Origin: an uncultured Bacilli bacterium
GTDB lineage: Bacteria > Bacillota_I > Bacilli_A > RFN20 > CAG-826
Assembly: GCA_905236715.1 (NCBI GenBank)
Contig: CAJOMQ010000008.1
Coordinates: forward strand, 21,313-85,312
DNA: 64,000 bases
Direction: 5' to 3'
Under the pieces are notes generated by a model. That model did no database searches. It was not told the DNA's origin and worked only from the letters and a program-made list of their open reading frames with translations. Position 1 is the stretch's first letter. Every line of letters starts with the position of its first letter. This document shows positions 40,601 to 50,213 of this stretch, in pieces. Both the position numbers and the translations under genes were made by a program.

Positions 40601-40704
40601 TTGCCATCCACTCCCGCGACAGCAGGAAGAAAGGAACAAAACCTCTTGGCGTTTTGATAATCTTCAATGACAAAGGTATCTTTATTAAGTGAATATTTAA
40701 CCAT
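37601..40704 (-). pseudogene. GH94/GH149/GH161-like beta-glucan phosphorylase, apparent frameshift near 38741-38765
   Basis: ORF 38740-40746 (GPGNFRDVNQNRRSDLYFVNKV..LIQMDGQNPLTV; GWNDAMNGLPGLFDQ) is continued in another frame by SVELLRLVNFALDNFAIHQDK (ORF 37601-38746). Confidence 0.75.
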
Positions 40705-40751
40705 AATGAATGCCTCTTTAGGATAGATTAAACTATCCGTAAACATTATCT

Positions 40752-42173
40752 TTATTGAGCGATAGAATAACTAATAATATTTTGTTTTAATTTGGGGTTA
40801 TTCCCATCGACGATATTCCAAACACTATCATCAAAGCCGGCATAATTGCTGGCATTTTTTAATTCGTTAGAAGTATAAACGCGGCAATTATTAAAGGTTC
40901 CGAGATCTTCTTCACCAGAAGTTGGTTTATTAATACCAGTGTGTGTATGACCGAAAAAGACGTCTCTAGGAGTGCCATCATAAGGAATCACTTTGAATGA
41001 AGCCCCGATAGAATCACTAACCATACCCCAACATTTACCAACGACGGAATAAACACCATTAGATTGTGCGCCGTTGTTATCGGTTAATTTACGACCGGAT
41101 TTATCTGGTAATTCCTTATCGACACCGACAAATCTCCACCAAGGATTGTGGTCATCTTCATTGCCGTGATCCCAACCATTGCCGGTTTCATTGCGATAAT
41201 CATCGTTAAAATCTTGGTAAAAGTTAGCAATACTAACTTGTGTAGTTAAACTGATAATATTAGAAACATTACCACTACCAGCGACGATGCCAAAAGCCGC
41301 GCCGGTATTGCAATCATCATCATAGAAATGGGTATCCATTTTCACCGCGCAATTGCTGTTAATTAAAATATTTTGTGCGGTTCCCATAATATTACCTGCC
41401 ACGACGCCAACAATAGTACGGCCATGGACACGGCAATTATCAAAAGCAATATTTCTCACCACACCAGAACTACCAATGACCTGGAAAATGCCGATGTTAT
41501 CACCAGATTGATGAGAATCCCCACTAAATTTGGGACTACCGACATAGACATCCTGATTAGTGATAAAAGTATTAGTACCATCGGAAACCGTGGGACTATC
41601 TGAATAAGAACAATTGACATTTTTAATCGCGTAGCCATTGCCATCTAAGACGCCATGGAAATAATAATTATCGGGATCTTCTTCGCTAGCAAAACGACCA
41701 ATTGGTTCAAAATTGTAGATAGAGGAACAATCAATGTCATTATTTAACATATAATAGCCTTGACAACTCGCTTCATCTTTACCGATATCTTGGAAGTCTT
41801 GTGCGGTTTTAATTAATTTAGTGGCATTAAATATTTCAATGGTTGTTTTCTTACCACTTTTAAAAGTAACAGTGGCTTTCTTTTCCCCTGCTCCGGCTTT
41901 TCTTAAGCCTTCCGCAGAAAGAGTGAGAACTTGACTGTTATAGCCGAATTCCAATTCGTCACGGCCCATTTTGACGCTTTCTACTTTTTCATCAACACCC
42001 AAATAAATGTTGGGGTTGCTAGCTTCTAAATCGGAAGTATCAAAAACTAATTTATCATAATAAACTTTATCGCCAGAATGCCATTGATATTTACTAGCAC
42101 CACCGTTGCAGCCAGTTAATGTGGCCATTAAGCAACATGTTAATAATAATGATTTGATGTTTTTCATATGCAA
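40752..42173 (-). CDS. Lipoprotein with GLUG/beta-helix-like repeats
   Basis: MKNIKSLLLTCCLMATLTGC lipobox; FHGVLDGNGYAIKNVNCSY; DNIGIFQVIGSSGVVRNIAFDNCRV. Confidence 0.65.
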   Translation of the reverse strand: MHMKNIKSLLLTCCLMATLTGCNGGASKYQWHSGDKVYYDKLVFDTSDLEASNPNIYLGVDEKVESVKMGRDELEFGYNSQVLTLSAEGLRKAGAGEKKATVTFKSGKKTTIEIFNATKLIKTAQDFQDIGKDEASCQGYYMLNNDIDCSSIYNFEPIGRFASEEDPDNYYFHGVLDGNGYAIKNVNCSYSDSPTVSDGTNTFITNQDVYVGSPKFSGDSHQSGDNIGIFQVIGSSGVVRNIAFDNCRVHGRTIVGVVAGNIMGTAQNILINSNCAVKMDTHFYDDDCNTGAAFGIVAGSGNVSNIISLTTQVSIANFYQDFNDDYRNETGNGWDHGNEDDHNPWWRFVGVDKELPDKSGRKLTDNNGAQSNGVYSVVGKCWGMVSDSIGASFKVIPYDGTPRDVFFGHTHTGINKPTSGEEDLGTFNNCRVYTSNELKNASNYAGFDDSVWNIVDGNNPKLKQNIISYSIAQ

Positions 42174-42192
42174 AATCTCCTTGCTTTTAAAT

Positions 42193-43494
42193 TTATTTCA
42201 CTGTCAATGAGGGGATTTGACCAGCTGTTATGGTCCAAATGGAGGTATCTAATTTATAAGTGGCCGCTGTGGCACTAGCCCAGACGATATCCGCAACAAA
42301 ATTGCTATCTGGATTAGGAGCGGAATTCCAACCATCACTGGGGCTGGGTCCAAATGGTAAGGAAACGTTACCTTTCGCGTTGGTATAACAGCCATCAACA
42401 AAAGCATTATCTTTATCAAAATCATAATTATTAGCGTTGACATAATTGGAATAAGCGGCGAATGGGAATGTGCGGTCAGAAGCACAATTAGTCACATCAA
42501 CAACACAATCTTGAATTAAGCCACGTGTCATGCCAAATAAGCCACCATTACGGCACCATGTCCAATCAGAGGGATTACCAGAAGCATCGGTGACAATTGC
42601 TCTCACATTAGAAGTAACCGCTCTCCATGATGTTTCTTTAGCTATTAAACCAGCCCATGAGGCAGTAGAAGCATTAAGTGTGCCTTCTAAATTGATATCA
42701 AAAATAACACCTTGGAAAGAAAGGAAAATACCTGATTCATCCACGACAGAAAAATTGCTAATGGTATGACCAGCACCATAAATAGAGCCGGTGAAAGTTG
42801 TCCCTGATTGAGCAAGGGTAGTTCCACCCATGTCAATATCTTCCGCTAAATAATAACGGCCATTATCGCCAGCATTCTTTTTATTTAATTCAATGATTTT
42901 ATTTTTCGTTAAAGCGACATAATCGGTAAGAGTTAAATCGGGTTCAATATTTAATTCATAAGGAATTTGTAATACTTCGCTAGCTCCATCCATCACTTTG
43001 ATGGCGCCTTTAAATATGCCAGCGGCCATGGGAACAACGCTAAAGGTAAAATCACCTTGATCATCATTATCGTTCACAATTGTGGCTAAAGCACTTTGAC
43101 GAGGTAAAACTAACGAATAATCTGATATTGATTTGCCGGCGGGTAAATTTTCTAATGTGACACGAGCGGTTTTAGCTCCCGACATTTCTTTCACCGATGT
43201 GAATGGCGTGGTTTCCGCTCCATTGAAGAATTCCAATTTTCCAGACAATTCATCTGGATTTTGTTCGCTTGATTCTTCACTCGAAGACGTTTCACTACTA
43301 CTAGTTTGACTGCTCGTGTCTTGACTAGAGATATCTTCACTAGAAGTGTCACCTTCCGATGTGCTTGTTGATTCACTGGTTTCACTAGAGGGGTCGACAG
43401 GAACAAATTTACTTTGTGATGTCTCGTTATTACATGCGGATAATCCTAAGAGCATTGCGGCGCTTAAGATTAATAAACTTTTACTTAATTTCAT
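42193..43494 (-). CDS. Ser-rich-linker lipoprotein with GLUG/beta-helix-like region
   Basis: AAMLLGLSAC lipobox; Ser/Glu/Thr linker; FTGSIYGAGHTISNFSVVDESGIFLSFQGVIFDINLEG. Confidence 0.65.
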   Translation of the reverse strand: MKLSKSLLILSAAMLLGLSACNNETSQSKFVPVDPSSETSESTSTSEGDTSSEDISSQDTSSQTSSSETSSSEESSEQNPDELSGKLEFFNGAETTPFTSVKEMSGAKTARVTLENLPAGKSISDYSLVLPRQSALATIVNDNDDQGDFTFSVVPMAAGIFKGAIKVMDGASEVLQIPYELNIEPDLTLTDYVALTKNKIIELNKKNAGDNGRYYLAEDIDMGGTTLAQSGTTFTGSIYGAGHTISNFSVVDESGIFLSFQGVIFDINLEGTLNASTASWAGLIAKETSWRAVTSNVRAIVTDASGNPSDWTWCRNGGLFGMTRGLIQDCVVDVTNCASDRTFPFAAYSNYVNANNYDFDKDNAFVDGCYTNAKGNVSLPFGPSPSDGWNSAPNPDSNFVADIVWASATAATYKLDTSIWTITAGQIPSLTVK

Positions 43495-43556
43495 TTTTTT
43501 CGCCTCCTTGATTGGCTAATGAATTTATTTATATTAATAAGATTCTATGAATCTAA

Positions 43557-44504
43557 TTAACCTTTTAGTCCACCGACGGAAGTATTCTCCATGATGGTTT
43601 TAGAAAATGCCATAAATAAGATAATAATTGGCAAGATAGCGATGATGATGGTCGCAAACATCATCGGATAAGAATTTGATTGCATTTTATCAAACAAGAA
43701 TTGCAAACCAACCGCTAAAGTGGGATAGTCGGGTAAATAAATAGATGGTGTTTGATAATCGTTCCATAAACCAATTAATTGAATAATAGATATGGCAATA
43801 ATTGGTCCTTTGGCCATCGGAATAATAATGCGGAAGAAAATAGTAAAATCATTTGCACCATCCACTTTCGCCGCTTCCACATAGGTCCAGCTTAAATTTT
43901 TAAAGAAAGAATATAGCAATAAGAAATTGCCACCAAAACCGCCAGAATAAATAAAGATACATCCGATAACCGTGCCATCTAAATGTAGAACATTTTTCAT
44001 AATTTGCATTTGGCTCGGTAAGCTACCAACAATCGGGACAATTAATGAGAAAATAACAACGGAAAAGATGACTTTTTTGCCGAAGAAATTATATTTCGCC
44101 ACGACATAGGCGGCGGCGCTGCTCGTGAAAACAGTCACTAACGTACCCACACCCGCAATTAATATGGTCATTCCTAACATTTCTAAAATAGATTTATTTT
44201 TCGTCGTGGCATCGCGATAAGTAAAAGCGTTAGCAAAATTTTCAAAAGTGAAATGTTCGGGCCAGCCGTTAATGTTTAAACCAAATTCACTAGTTTGCTT
44301 AAACGAATTCATCAAAATCCATAAGAAGGGGAAGATGAATGATAAAGCAAATATTATCAAAATGATGAACATGAAAACAAAGAGGATTTTTGTCATTCCT
44401 TTTCTTTTAAACAGAACATCATGTTCATGGGAATATTTTTGTTGACGAAGATCATCTTTTTTCTTTCGCCAGGCTTTTCGTAAAGTATATCCAAAGGAGG
44501 CCAT
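43557..44504 (-). CDS. Carbohydrate ABC transporter permease (MalG type)
   Basis: EAAKVDGANDFTIFFRIIIPMAKGPIIAI EAA loop. Confidence 0.9.
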   Translation of the reverse strand: MASFGYTLRKAWRKKKDDLRQQKYSHEHDVLFKRKGMTKILFVFMFIILIIFALSFIFPFLWILMNSFKQTSEFGLNINGWPEHFTFENFANAFTYRDATTKNKSILEMLGMTILIAGVGTLVTVFTSSAAAYVVAKYNFFGKKVIFSVVIFSLIVPIVGSLPSQMQIMKNVLHLDGTVIGCIFIYSGGFGGNFLLLYSFFKNLSWTYVEAAKVDGANDFTIFFRIIIPMAKGPIIAISIIQLIGLWNDYQTPSIYLPDYPTLAVGLQFLFDKMQSNSYPMMFATIIIAILPIIILFMAFSKTIMENTSVGGLKG

Positions 44505-45454
44505 TAATAACTAACCTCCCCAAAGAATTTGTTTAATAAACTTCTCGCTCCCACAATAATTGGAGCACCAATTAATGAATAGAATAAACCTAAGGCCGCT
44601 GGGGCATTGAGCGCAATTTGTCCTTTTGAAGCAAAATAAATATTAGTGCCAATAGTCCAAGTAGTATTTACTTTTGGCGCTAAATAGAATGGTTGTAAAA
44701 AGACATTAAATACCGACATCATACCAAAGATGAATAAAGTCGTAATTGTGGACCAAGTAAGAGGAATAACAATGCGGATGAATTCCTTGAAAGAAGGCAC
44801 TCCATCCATCTTGCAACTCTCTAAAATATCACGAGGAATACGACTCATCCCAGCGGTTAATAAGACAACATCATAACCAATACCAGCCCATACGCAGAAA
44901 ATCCAAATCATCCAAGAAGCACTACTATGGGTCAAGAATAAATTAGAAGCATCAATACCCATATTGGTTAAAACTTGTCCCACTGGGCCATTGCTACCAA
45001 CAGTAATCGAATAGATGGTTGTTAAGATAATTAAGGGAATAATTGACGGCAAAAAGAAGATTGTTTTAAAGAAACCCGCTCCAACAATTTTCTTAAAAAT
45101 GAAATAAGAAAAGAATAAAGAGATGGGCAAAGTAACAAAACAGCTCACCACAAAGAAAGCCAAGGAAGAGAATAACATTGAGCGGTAATTATCGACATCT
45201 TTACCGATATTTTCGAATATCGCTTTAAAATTGTCGAACAAATGACTTCCTGAGAGCCATTCATAATCACCAGTAAAGTAGTTATAGCTCTTAAATGACA
45301 AAAGGATGGAGTTGAAATTCACTCCGACCCACATTAGCAAGAAATGAAGAACCGAATAGGCGAGCATGACAATAACAAATATTGTGGAACTCTTAATATG
45401 GTGTCTTCTTTTCGTGTTTTTGACGTTATTTGTATTTTCGATAACGCGAGTCAT
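44504..45454 (-). CDS. Carbohydrate ABC transporter permease (MalF type)
   Basis: ESCKMDGVPSFKEFIRIVIPLTWSTITTLFIFGM. Confidence 0.88.
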   Translation of the reverse strand: MTRVIENTNNVKNTKRRHHIKSSTIFVIVMLAYSVLHFLLMWVGVNFNSILLSFKSYNYFTGDYEWLSGSHLFDNFKAIFENIGKDVDNYRSMLFSSLAFFVVSCFVTLPISLFFSYFIFKKIVGAGFFKTIFFLPSIIPLIILTTIYSITVGSNGPVGQVLTNMGIDASNLFLTHSSASWMIWIFCVWAGIGYDVVLLTAGMSRIPRDILESCKMDGVPSFKEFIRIVIPLTWSTITTLFIFGMMSVFNVFLQPFYLAPKVNTTWTIGTNIYFASKGQIALNAPAALGLFYSLIGAPIIVGARSLLNKFFGEVSY

Positions 45455-45475
45455 AAATCCCTTTGCGGATAGTTA

Positions 45476-46909
45476 TTAGTCGGAAATACCCGCCTTTTTC
45501 ATCCAACTTGACCAAGAATCTTTGGCTTTTTGGTAAATGTTATTACCGACAGTTTCTTTTTGATATTGTGCATTATCAGGGAAAGCCACTGCTTTGGTGT
45601 AATAATATTCATTGTTAATCCATGGCATAATCGCCGCGGCATTAATAAAAGCAATTGGATTGGTACTCACTAAGTTGAAATTAGTGCATTCGGTTAATCT
45701 GCGATAAATGGAATCGATATATTTATCGTTTCTCAAGTCGCCTAAATCGACGATGCTGTAATCAAAAGCTAAGAAGGCGCCTCTAGCTTTATCAACGAAT
45801 GTCTTACAACCAGCAGGGGAAGCTAAATATTTTAAGAAATCTTTGGCCAAAGCTTTTGATTCATCAGGAATCTTATTAGCGATGACAATGGAATCACCAA
45901 AGCCAACGTTGTAATTGTAATCGGTAGTAATAGAAGCATTTGCTCTTGGAGTTTTCATCATCGCAATATCAAAATCAAGAGTAATGCCGGAATTGTTTTG
46001 AATTTCCCATTTTGCCCATTGTGCATAAGGGATCATCGCCGCGGCACCACTGGCAAATAAACTAGTGGCCGTTGTTAATTTAGCATCTTGGGGTTTACTG
46101 TTGTAGAAAGATTGATTTTTGGCAATGAGGTCATACCACATATCATAGGCTTGCATAAATTCTTTGTGCATGCCATTGGGGTTATAGACTTCATAACCAG
46201 TCGAATTTTTACCATCGGGTCCAAGGAAGGCTTTGTAAGCATCAATCGCGGATAAACCACCTAATTGAGCCCACCATTCAAAGACGGGGTAATCCCAATA
46301 ATATTCTCTATCACCACTCCAAGCAATAGGGACAACCTTGGTTAAGGAATCAGTCTTCAAATTAGCATCAACAATGGTTTGACATAATGTTTTTAATTCA
46401 TCATAAGTAGTTGGAACTGTCCAACCATTTTCTTCGAACATTTTAATGTTATAAACTAAGCCACCAGCACCTTGTGTGTAGCAAGATTTGTAATAATGGC
46501 CTTGGAAAGTCGATACTTCCGCAGCGCCATCACATAATCTTTGTTTGAAAGTTTTGCCGGTATCACCAACTTGTTCTTCATATAAATCATCGAGTTCCGC
46601 TAATAGACCTTTGGCGGCATATTGTTGCCAAGATATATCATGGGACATGTATACATCATAGCTGGGGTTTTCTAAATCGCTAGTCATTCTATCTAAGATT
46701 GATTGATCAGCTTCCCAAATGACTTTAACCCCTGTCGCATTTTCATAATCTTTGGCGACTTGGTCAATCCATTCAGTGCCGTAACCACCATCATAAACAC
46801 AGACATATAATTCATCACTATTTCTCACGACTTTATTGCTGTTACAACCAACAAGGGTCATAAAAGATGTTAAAGCGACAGCTGAGAGAACAAAAATCTT
46901 TTTATTCAT
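45476..46909 (-). CDS. Carbohydrate ABC transporter substrate-binding lipoprotein
   Basis: ALTSFMTLVGC lipobox; YDGGYGTEWIDQVAKDYENATGVKVIWEAD; upstream of two permeases. Confidence 0.85.
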   Translation of the reverse strand: MNKKIFVLSAVALTSFMTLVGCNSNKVVRNSDELYVCVYDGGYGTEWIDQVAKDYENATGVKVIWEADQSILDRMTSDLENPSYDVYMSHDISWQQYAAKGLLAELDDLYEEQVGDTGKTFKQRLCDGAAEVSTFQGHYYKSCYTQGAGGLVYNIKMFEENGWTVPTTYDELKTLCQTIVDANLKTDSLTKVVPIAWSGDREYYWDYPVFEWWAQLGGLSAIDAYKAFLGPDGKNSTGYEVYNPNGMHKEFMQAYDMWYDLIAKNQSFYNSKPQDAKLTTATSLFASGAAAMIPYAQWAKWEIQNNSGITLDFDIAMMKTPRANASITTDYNYNVGFGDSIVIANKIPDESKALAKDFLKYLASPAGCKTFVDKARGAFLAFDYSIVDLGDLRNDKYIDSIYRRLTECTNFNLVSTNPIAFINAAAIMPWINNEYYYTKAVAFPDNAQYQKETVGNNIYQKAKDSWSSWMKKAGISD

Positions 46910-46964
46910 ACTTTTCCTCACTATTTTTATGTTGCACAATTTCCTTTCTCGAAGAGAAGATTTT

Positions 46965-46982
46965 TAGGAAATCGTTTTCCTA
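46965..46982. promoter_or_regulatory. LacI-family operator 1
   Basis: TAGGAAATCGTTTTCCTA, near-perfect 18-bp palindrome upstream of the SBP/ABC operon. Confidence 0.8.
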
Positions 46983-47044
46983 ATTATTATTCTACTCTCT
47001 TACCATGGAGAAAACAAGCATCTTTTTATAAATAAAAAGGCAAA

Positions 47045-48052
47045 TTATTGCAACTTGCCTACTGTTTTGCCTTTGATTAATTCGGCTTCTAAGCCGATGG
47101 ATTCTTTTTCTCGGGATGGATTATTGATGACTTTGATTAATAATTCCGCAATTGTTTTACCAATTAATGCGGTATCTTGTTTAATCGTGGTTAAAGGATG
47201 GGATAAATATTTCGCCCAAGGCGCTCCATCAAATCCCGCCACTGATATGTCGCGTGGTACTTTTTTGCCCAATTCTCTTAATTTATATATTCCCACTTGT
47301 GCCGTCATATCATCGGGATAAATAATTGCCGTTACTTCTGGGTGATCCTTAATAATTTTTTCCGTTATTTCTTTGACTTTTTCGATATTGCCATATGGGG
47401 TATTAAAAATAGAGTAGTCAAATATCGTTAAATTTTCTTCCGCCATCGCTTTTTTAAATCCGGCGATACGGGTGTTAGTCATATCATTAATATCACCAGC
47501 CACAAAGATAATGTTTTTATGGCCGTTACTGATGATATATTTTGTCAGGTCATAAATAGCTTTATATCCATTGGTGTAAACGGAATTAACATTATCGCTA
47601 AAATAATCAAATCCAACAGTGGGAATATTGGAATTTAGTACTTCTTGCATTTGTTCATCATAAAGATTACCAAAGAGCAATACACCAGCGACATTTTTAT
47701 ATTCACAGCTCTTTAAGAATGATAAATCTCTCCCTCTGACCTTTTTATCAATAAAAACTAAGTCATATCCCTTGGCGGACATTTCCTTTTGGAAATTGGC
47801 TAAAATGGAAGTAAACATGTTATTAGATAAAGGTGATTGTTTATCATTTAAAAAACCTAAAACACCAATATTGGTATATTGTCCACTAGAAAGAGAAGAG
47901 GCTGCGGCATTCGGAACATAACCCATTTTATCCATCACTTCCCACACTCTTTTTTTGGTTGTTTCGGGAATATTTGGATAATTTTTAATGACTTTAGAAA
48001 TCGTTGATGGAGATACACCACATTCTTTGGCAATGTCTTTAATAGTAATCAT
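47045..48052 (-). CDS. LacI-family transcriptional regulator
   Basis: MITIKDIAKECGVSPSTISKVIKNYPNIPETTKKRVWEVMDKMGYVPNAAASSL; periplasmic-binding-like domain. Confidence 0.93.
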   Translation of the reverse strand: MITIKDIAKECGVSPSTISKVIKNYPNIPETTKKRVWEVMDKMGYVPNAAASSLSSGQYTNIGVLGFLNDKQSPLSNNMFTSILANFQKEMSAKGYDLVFIDKKVRGRDLSFLKSCEYKNVAGVLLFGNLYDEQMQEVLNSNIPTVGFDYFSDNVNSVYTNGYKAIYDLTKYIISNGHKNIIFVAGDINDMTNTRIAGFKKAMAEENLTIFDYSIFNTPYGNIEKVKEITEKIIKDHPEVTAIIYPDDMTAQVGIYKLRELGKKVPRDISVAGFDGAPWAKYLSHPLTTIKQDTALIGKTIAELLIKVINNPSREKESIGLEAELIKGKTVGKLQ

Positions 48053-48166
48053 ATCGATAATATTTTATATTATTTATCAGTAATCGCAATATTATTTTTA
48101 ACACTATTTATTATGTCCAATATAAAAGACCCCTGTAGAAAGGGGCCTTCAATTACATGATATTAA

Positions 48167-50080
48167 TTATTGGACTTTTCTCTTTTTTGAATAGAATACA
48201 AAGCCTAAACTAATTAAAACAACAACACTAGTCGCCGCCACTACGATTAACACGACATTGGTATTTTTACTAATAATGTTCAAGGTCGCTCTTGAAGAGG
48301 CAATGGCACCGTCACTACCGATGACAAAGGAAGAACCATTAGCGGCAGCCCAGCTTTGTAATCTCTCATAATAGTCAGTTCCCGCAAATAATTTTCTTTG
48401 ATTATTGGAGAAGTTAGCGATTTCTAAGATAGCGGCATTGTAATTGGCTTGGCAATCAGCAGTGGTGCCATGATTATCTAAAGAGATGGTATCCGCTTTC
48501 ATATAATCAACGCAGAAGTCTAACACCACGTTCATATCATTAGCATTGCCAAGATTATTAACAGAACTATTACCAGCGGACCAATTGTTCATCGTTAAGA
48601 CGTAGCCTGCTAAGGATGTAACATTATAACCAGTACCCCATCTAGCGCCAGTATTAATGCCACCAGCTAATTGAATAAAAACACCATCTTTTATATTGTC
48701 GCCATTCATCGCGTTAGCCGCATCTAAATTAATATTGGCTAAATATAAATCACAATTCACATTATTAGCATTGTAATCATAACCGGTGTCGACAAGGGCA
48801 AAAGCTTGCTCACTAGCACCACCGCCATAAAACCACAAGGCATATCCGTCAGTGCCAAGATTGACAAAATCTTTTTTGACGGCGAAATAAACAGACATCT
48901 TCGCCGATTCATTAATCTCAATGGCGCAACTAGCTGTGATGATATTGTCATCAGTATTAGTGATAGATATTGTCACTGTTTGTGTCACTGCAGAAGCAGC
49001 AAGGGCGTTAACGGTCACAGTTAATCCATTACCACTAACAGCGAGATAAGTATTATCAGAAACAGACCAAGAAATGGAATCTGGATCATAACCAGAGGAA
49101 TTTGGTGTTGCGGTTAAAGATAAAGACGCACCTTCTTTTAATGTCGCAGAAGTGTGATTCAAATTGATTTCTGTCATTGGAGAAATCGATGAAACAACAT
49201 CTAATGTAATGGTTTTGGTGTATGGGCCAAAATCAGTATTATAAGGCGCAACTAATGTGCCTGTAAGGGTAGTAGTTCCTGCTCCAACAGCGGAAACCAC
49301 ATTACCAGTCACATCAGCAACTGTGGAATCGGAAGAAGTCCAAGTCATTGGTAAACCATAAAGGCCATCTAAAACGGCTGTTTCAGTTACCGCTAATTCC
49401 ATATTATCACTCACGTTATTTAAAGTGACTTTTGTGGCACCATTATTGACAATATCCGCACCAGAATAATAACAATTAGTAACTGTGGGATTGTTTACAA
49501 TTGAGGCAATAAATTGGAAAGTATTAGCCGCACCGACAATAAAGTGTGCATTACAGTTAATAAATGTTCCATTAGATGAATTTCTTCCAAAAGCCGCAAA
49601 TGTATTGCCACCATTGGCTCTTGTCACAACTGTGACATTTTCAAAAGTTCCATTGGGGCCATAGCAAAGACCACCATTGGAGTTACCATCTTGGTGAGTC
49701 CAATCAAGAACGAGGTTTTTGACAGTGCCAGAAACTAAATTAAATAAAATGCCGTGATCACTGCCACCAGTTGTGACTGCACCATAAATACGATGGCCAT
49801 TACCATTGAAGGTACCGGTATAATCACCAGCCATACCACAAGCACCGCCACTATTAACATTACCTAAATATGTGGATACATCAATATCAGCGTTTAATTC
49901 AATATCATAGTTAGTGTAGTTACCAGCTCTGTTAAATACTGTTTTAAAATCATCTAAATTATTGATGGTGATACTTGAGGCGGCTTTCGCTTGTTTCATT
50001 TGGATGGGCTTACTAATTCCCACCGCGGAAGCAAAAGCAAAAGTAATACCTAAACCTAATGCGAATAATTTTTTCTTCAT
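48167..50080 (-). CDS. Surface-anchored protein with GLUG-like and Ig-like (Big_2) domains and C-terminal TM
   Basis: Signal peptide; YTGTFNGNGHRIYGAVTTGG; LTMTWTSSDSTVADVTGNVVSAVGAGTTTLT; C-terminal TM plus KKRKVQ. Confidence 0.7.
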   Translation of the reverse strand: MKKKLFALGLGITFAFASAVGISKPIQMKQAKAASSITINNLDDFKTVFNRAGNYTNYDIELNADIDVSTYLGNVNSGGACGMAGDYTGTFNGNGHRIYGAVTTGGSDHGILFNLVSGTVKNLVLDWTHQDGNSNGGLCYGPNGTFENVTVVTRANGGNTFAAFGRNSSNGTFINCNAHFIVGAANTFQFIASIVNNPTVTNCYYSGADIVNNGATKVTLNNVSDNMELAVTETAVLDGLYGLPMTWTSSDSTVADVTGNVVSAVGAGTTTLTGTLVAPYNTDFGPYTKTITLDVVSSISPMTEINLNHTSATLKEGASLSLTATPNSSGYDPDSISWSVSDNTYLAVSGNGLTVTVNALAASAVTQTVTISITNTDDNIITASCAIEINESAKMSVYFAVKKDFVNLGTDGYALWFYGGGASEQAFALVDTGYDYNANNVNCDLYLANINLDAANAMNGDNIKDGVFIQLAGGINTGARWGTGYNVTSLAGYVLTMNNWSAGNSSVNNLGNANDMNVVLDFCVDYMKADTISLDNHGTTADCQANYNAAILEIANFSNNQRKLFAGTDYYERLQSWAAANGSSFVIGSDGAIASSRATLNIISKNTNVVLIVVAATSVVVLISLGFVFYSKKRKVQ

Positions 50081-50139
50081 AAAATTAATCTCCGTAAATT
50101 ATCGTATATGAAAGACGAGACGCTACTTGCAAAGGAATG

Positions 50140-50157
50140 TAGGAAATCGTTTTCTTT
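50140..50157. promoter_or_regulatory. LacI-family operator 2
   Basis: TAGGAAATCGTTTTCTTT upstream of the 48167-50080 gene. Confidence 0.7.
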
Positions 50158-50213
50158 AATTTCATGGTAAACCCAAGCAAGTTTTAATTCAATCTCTTTT
50201 TTTGTTAATAATC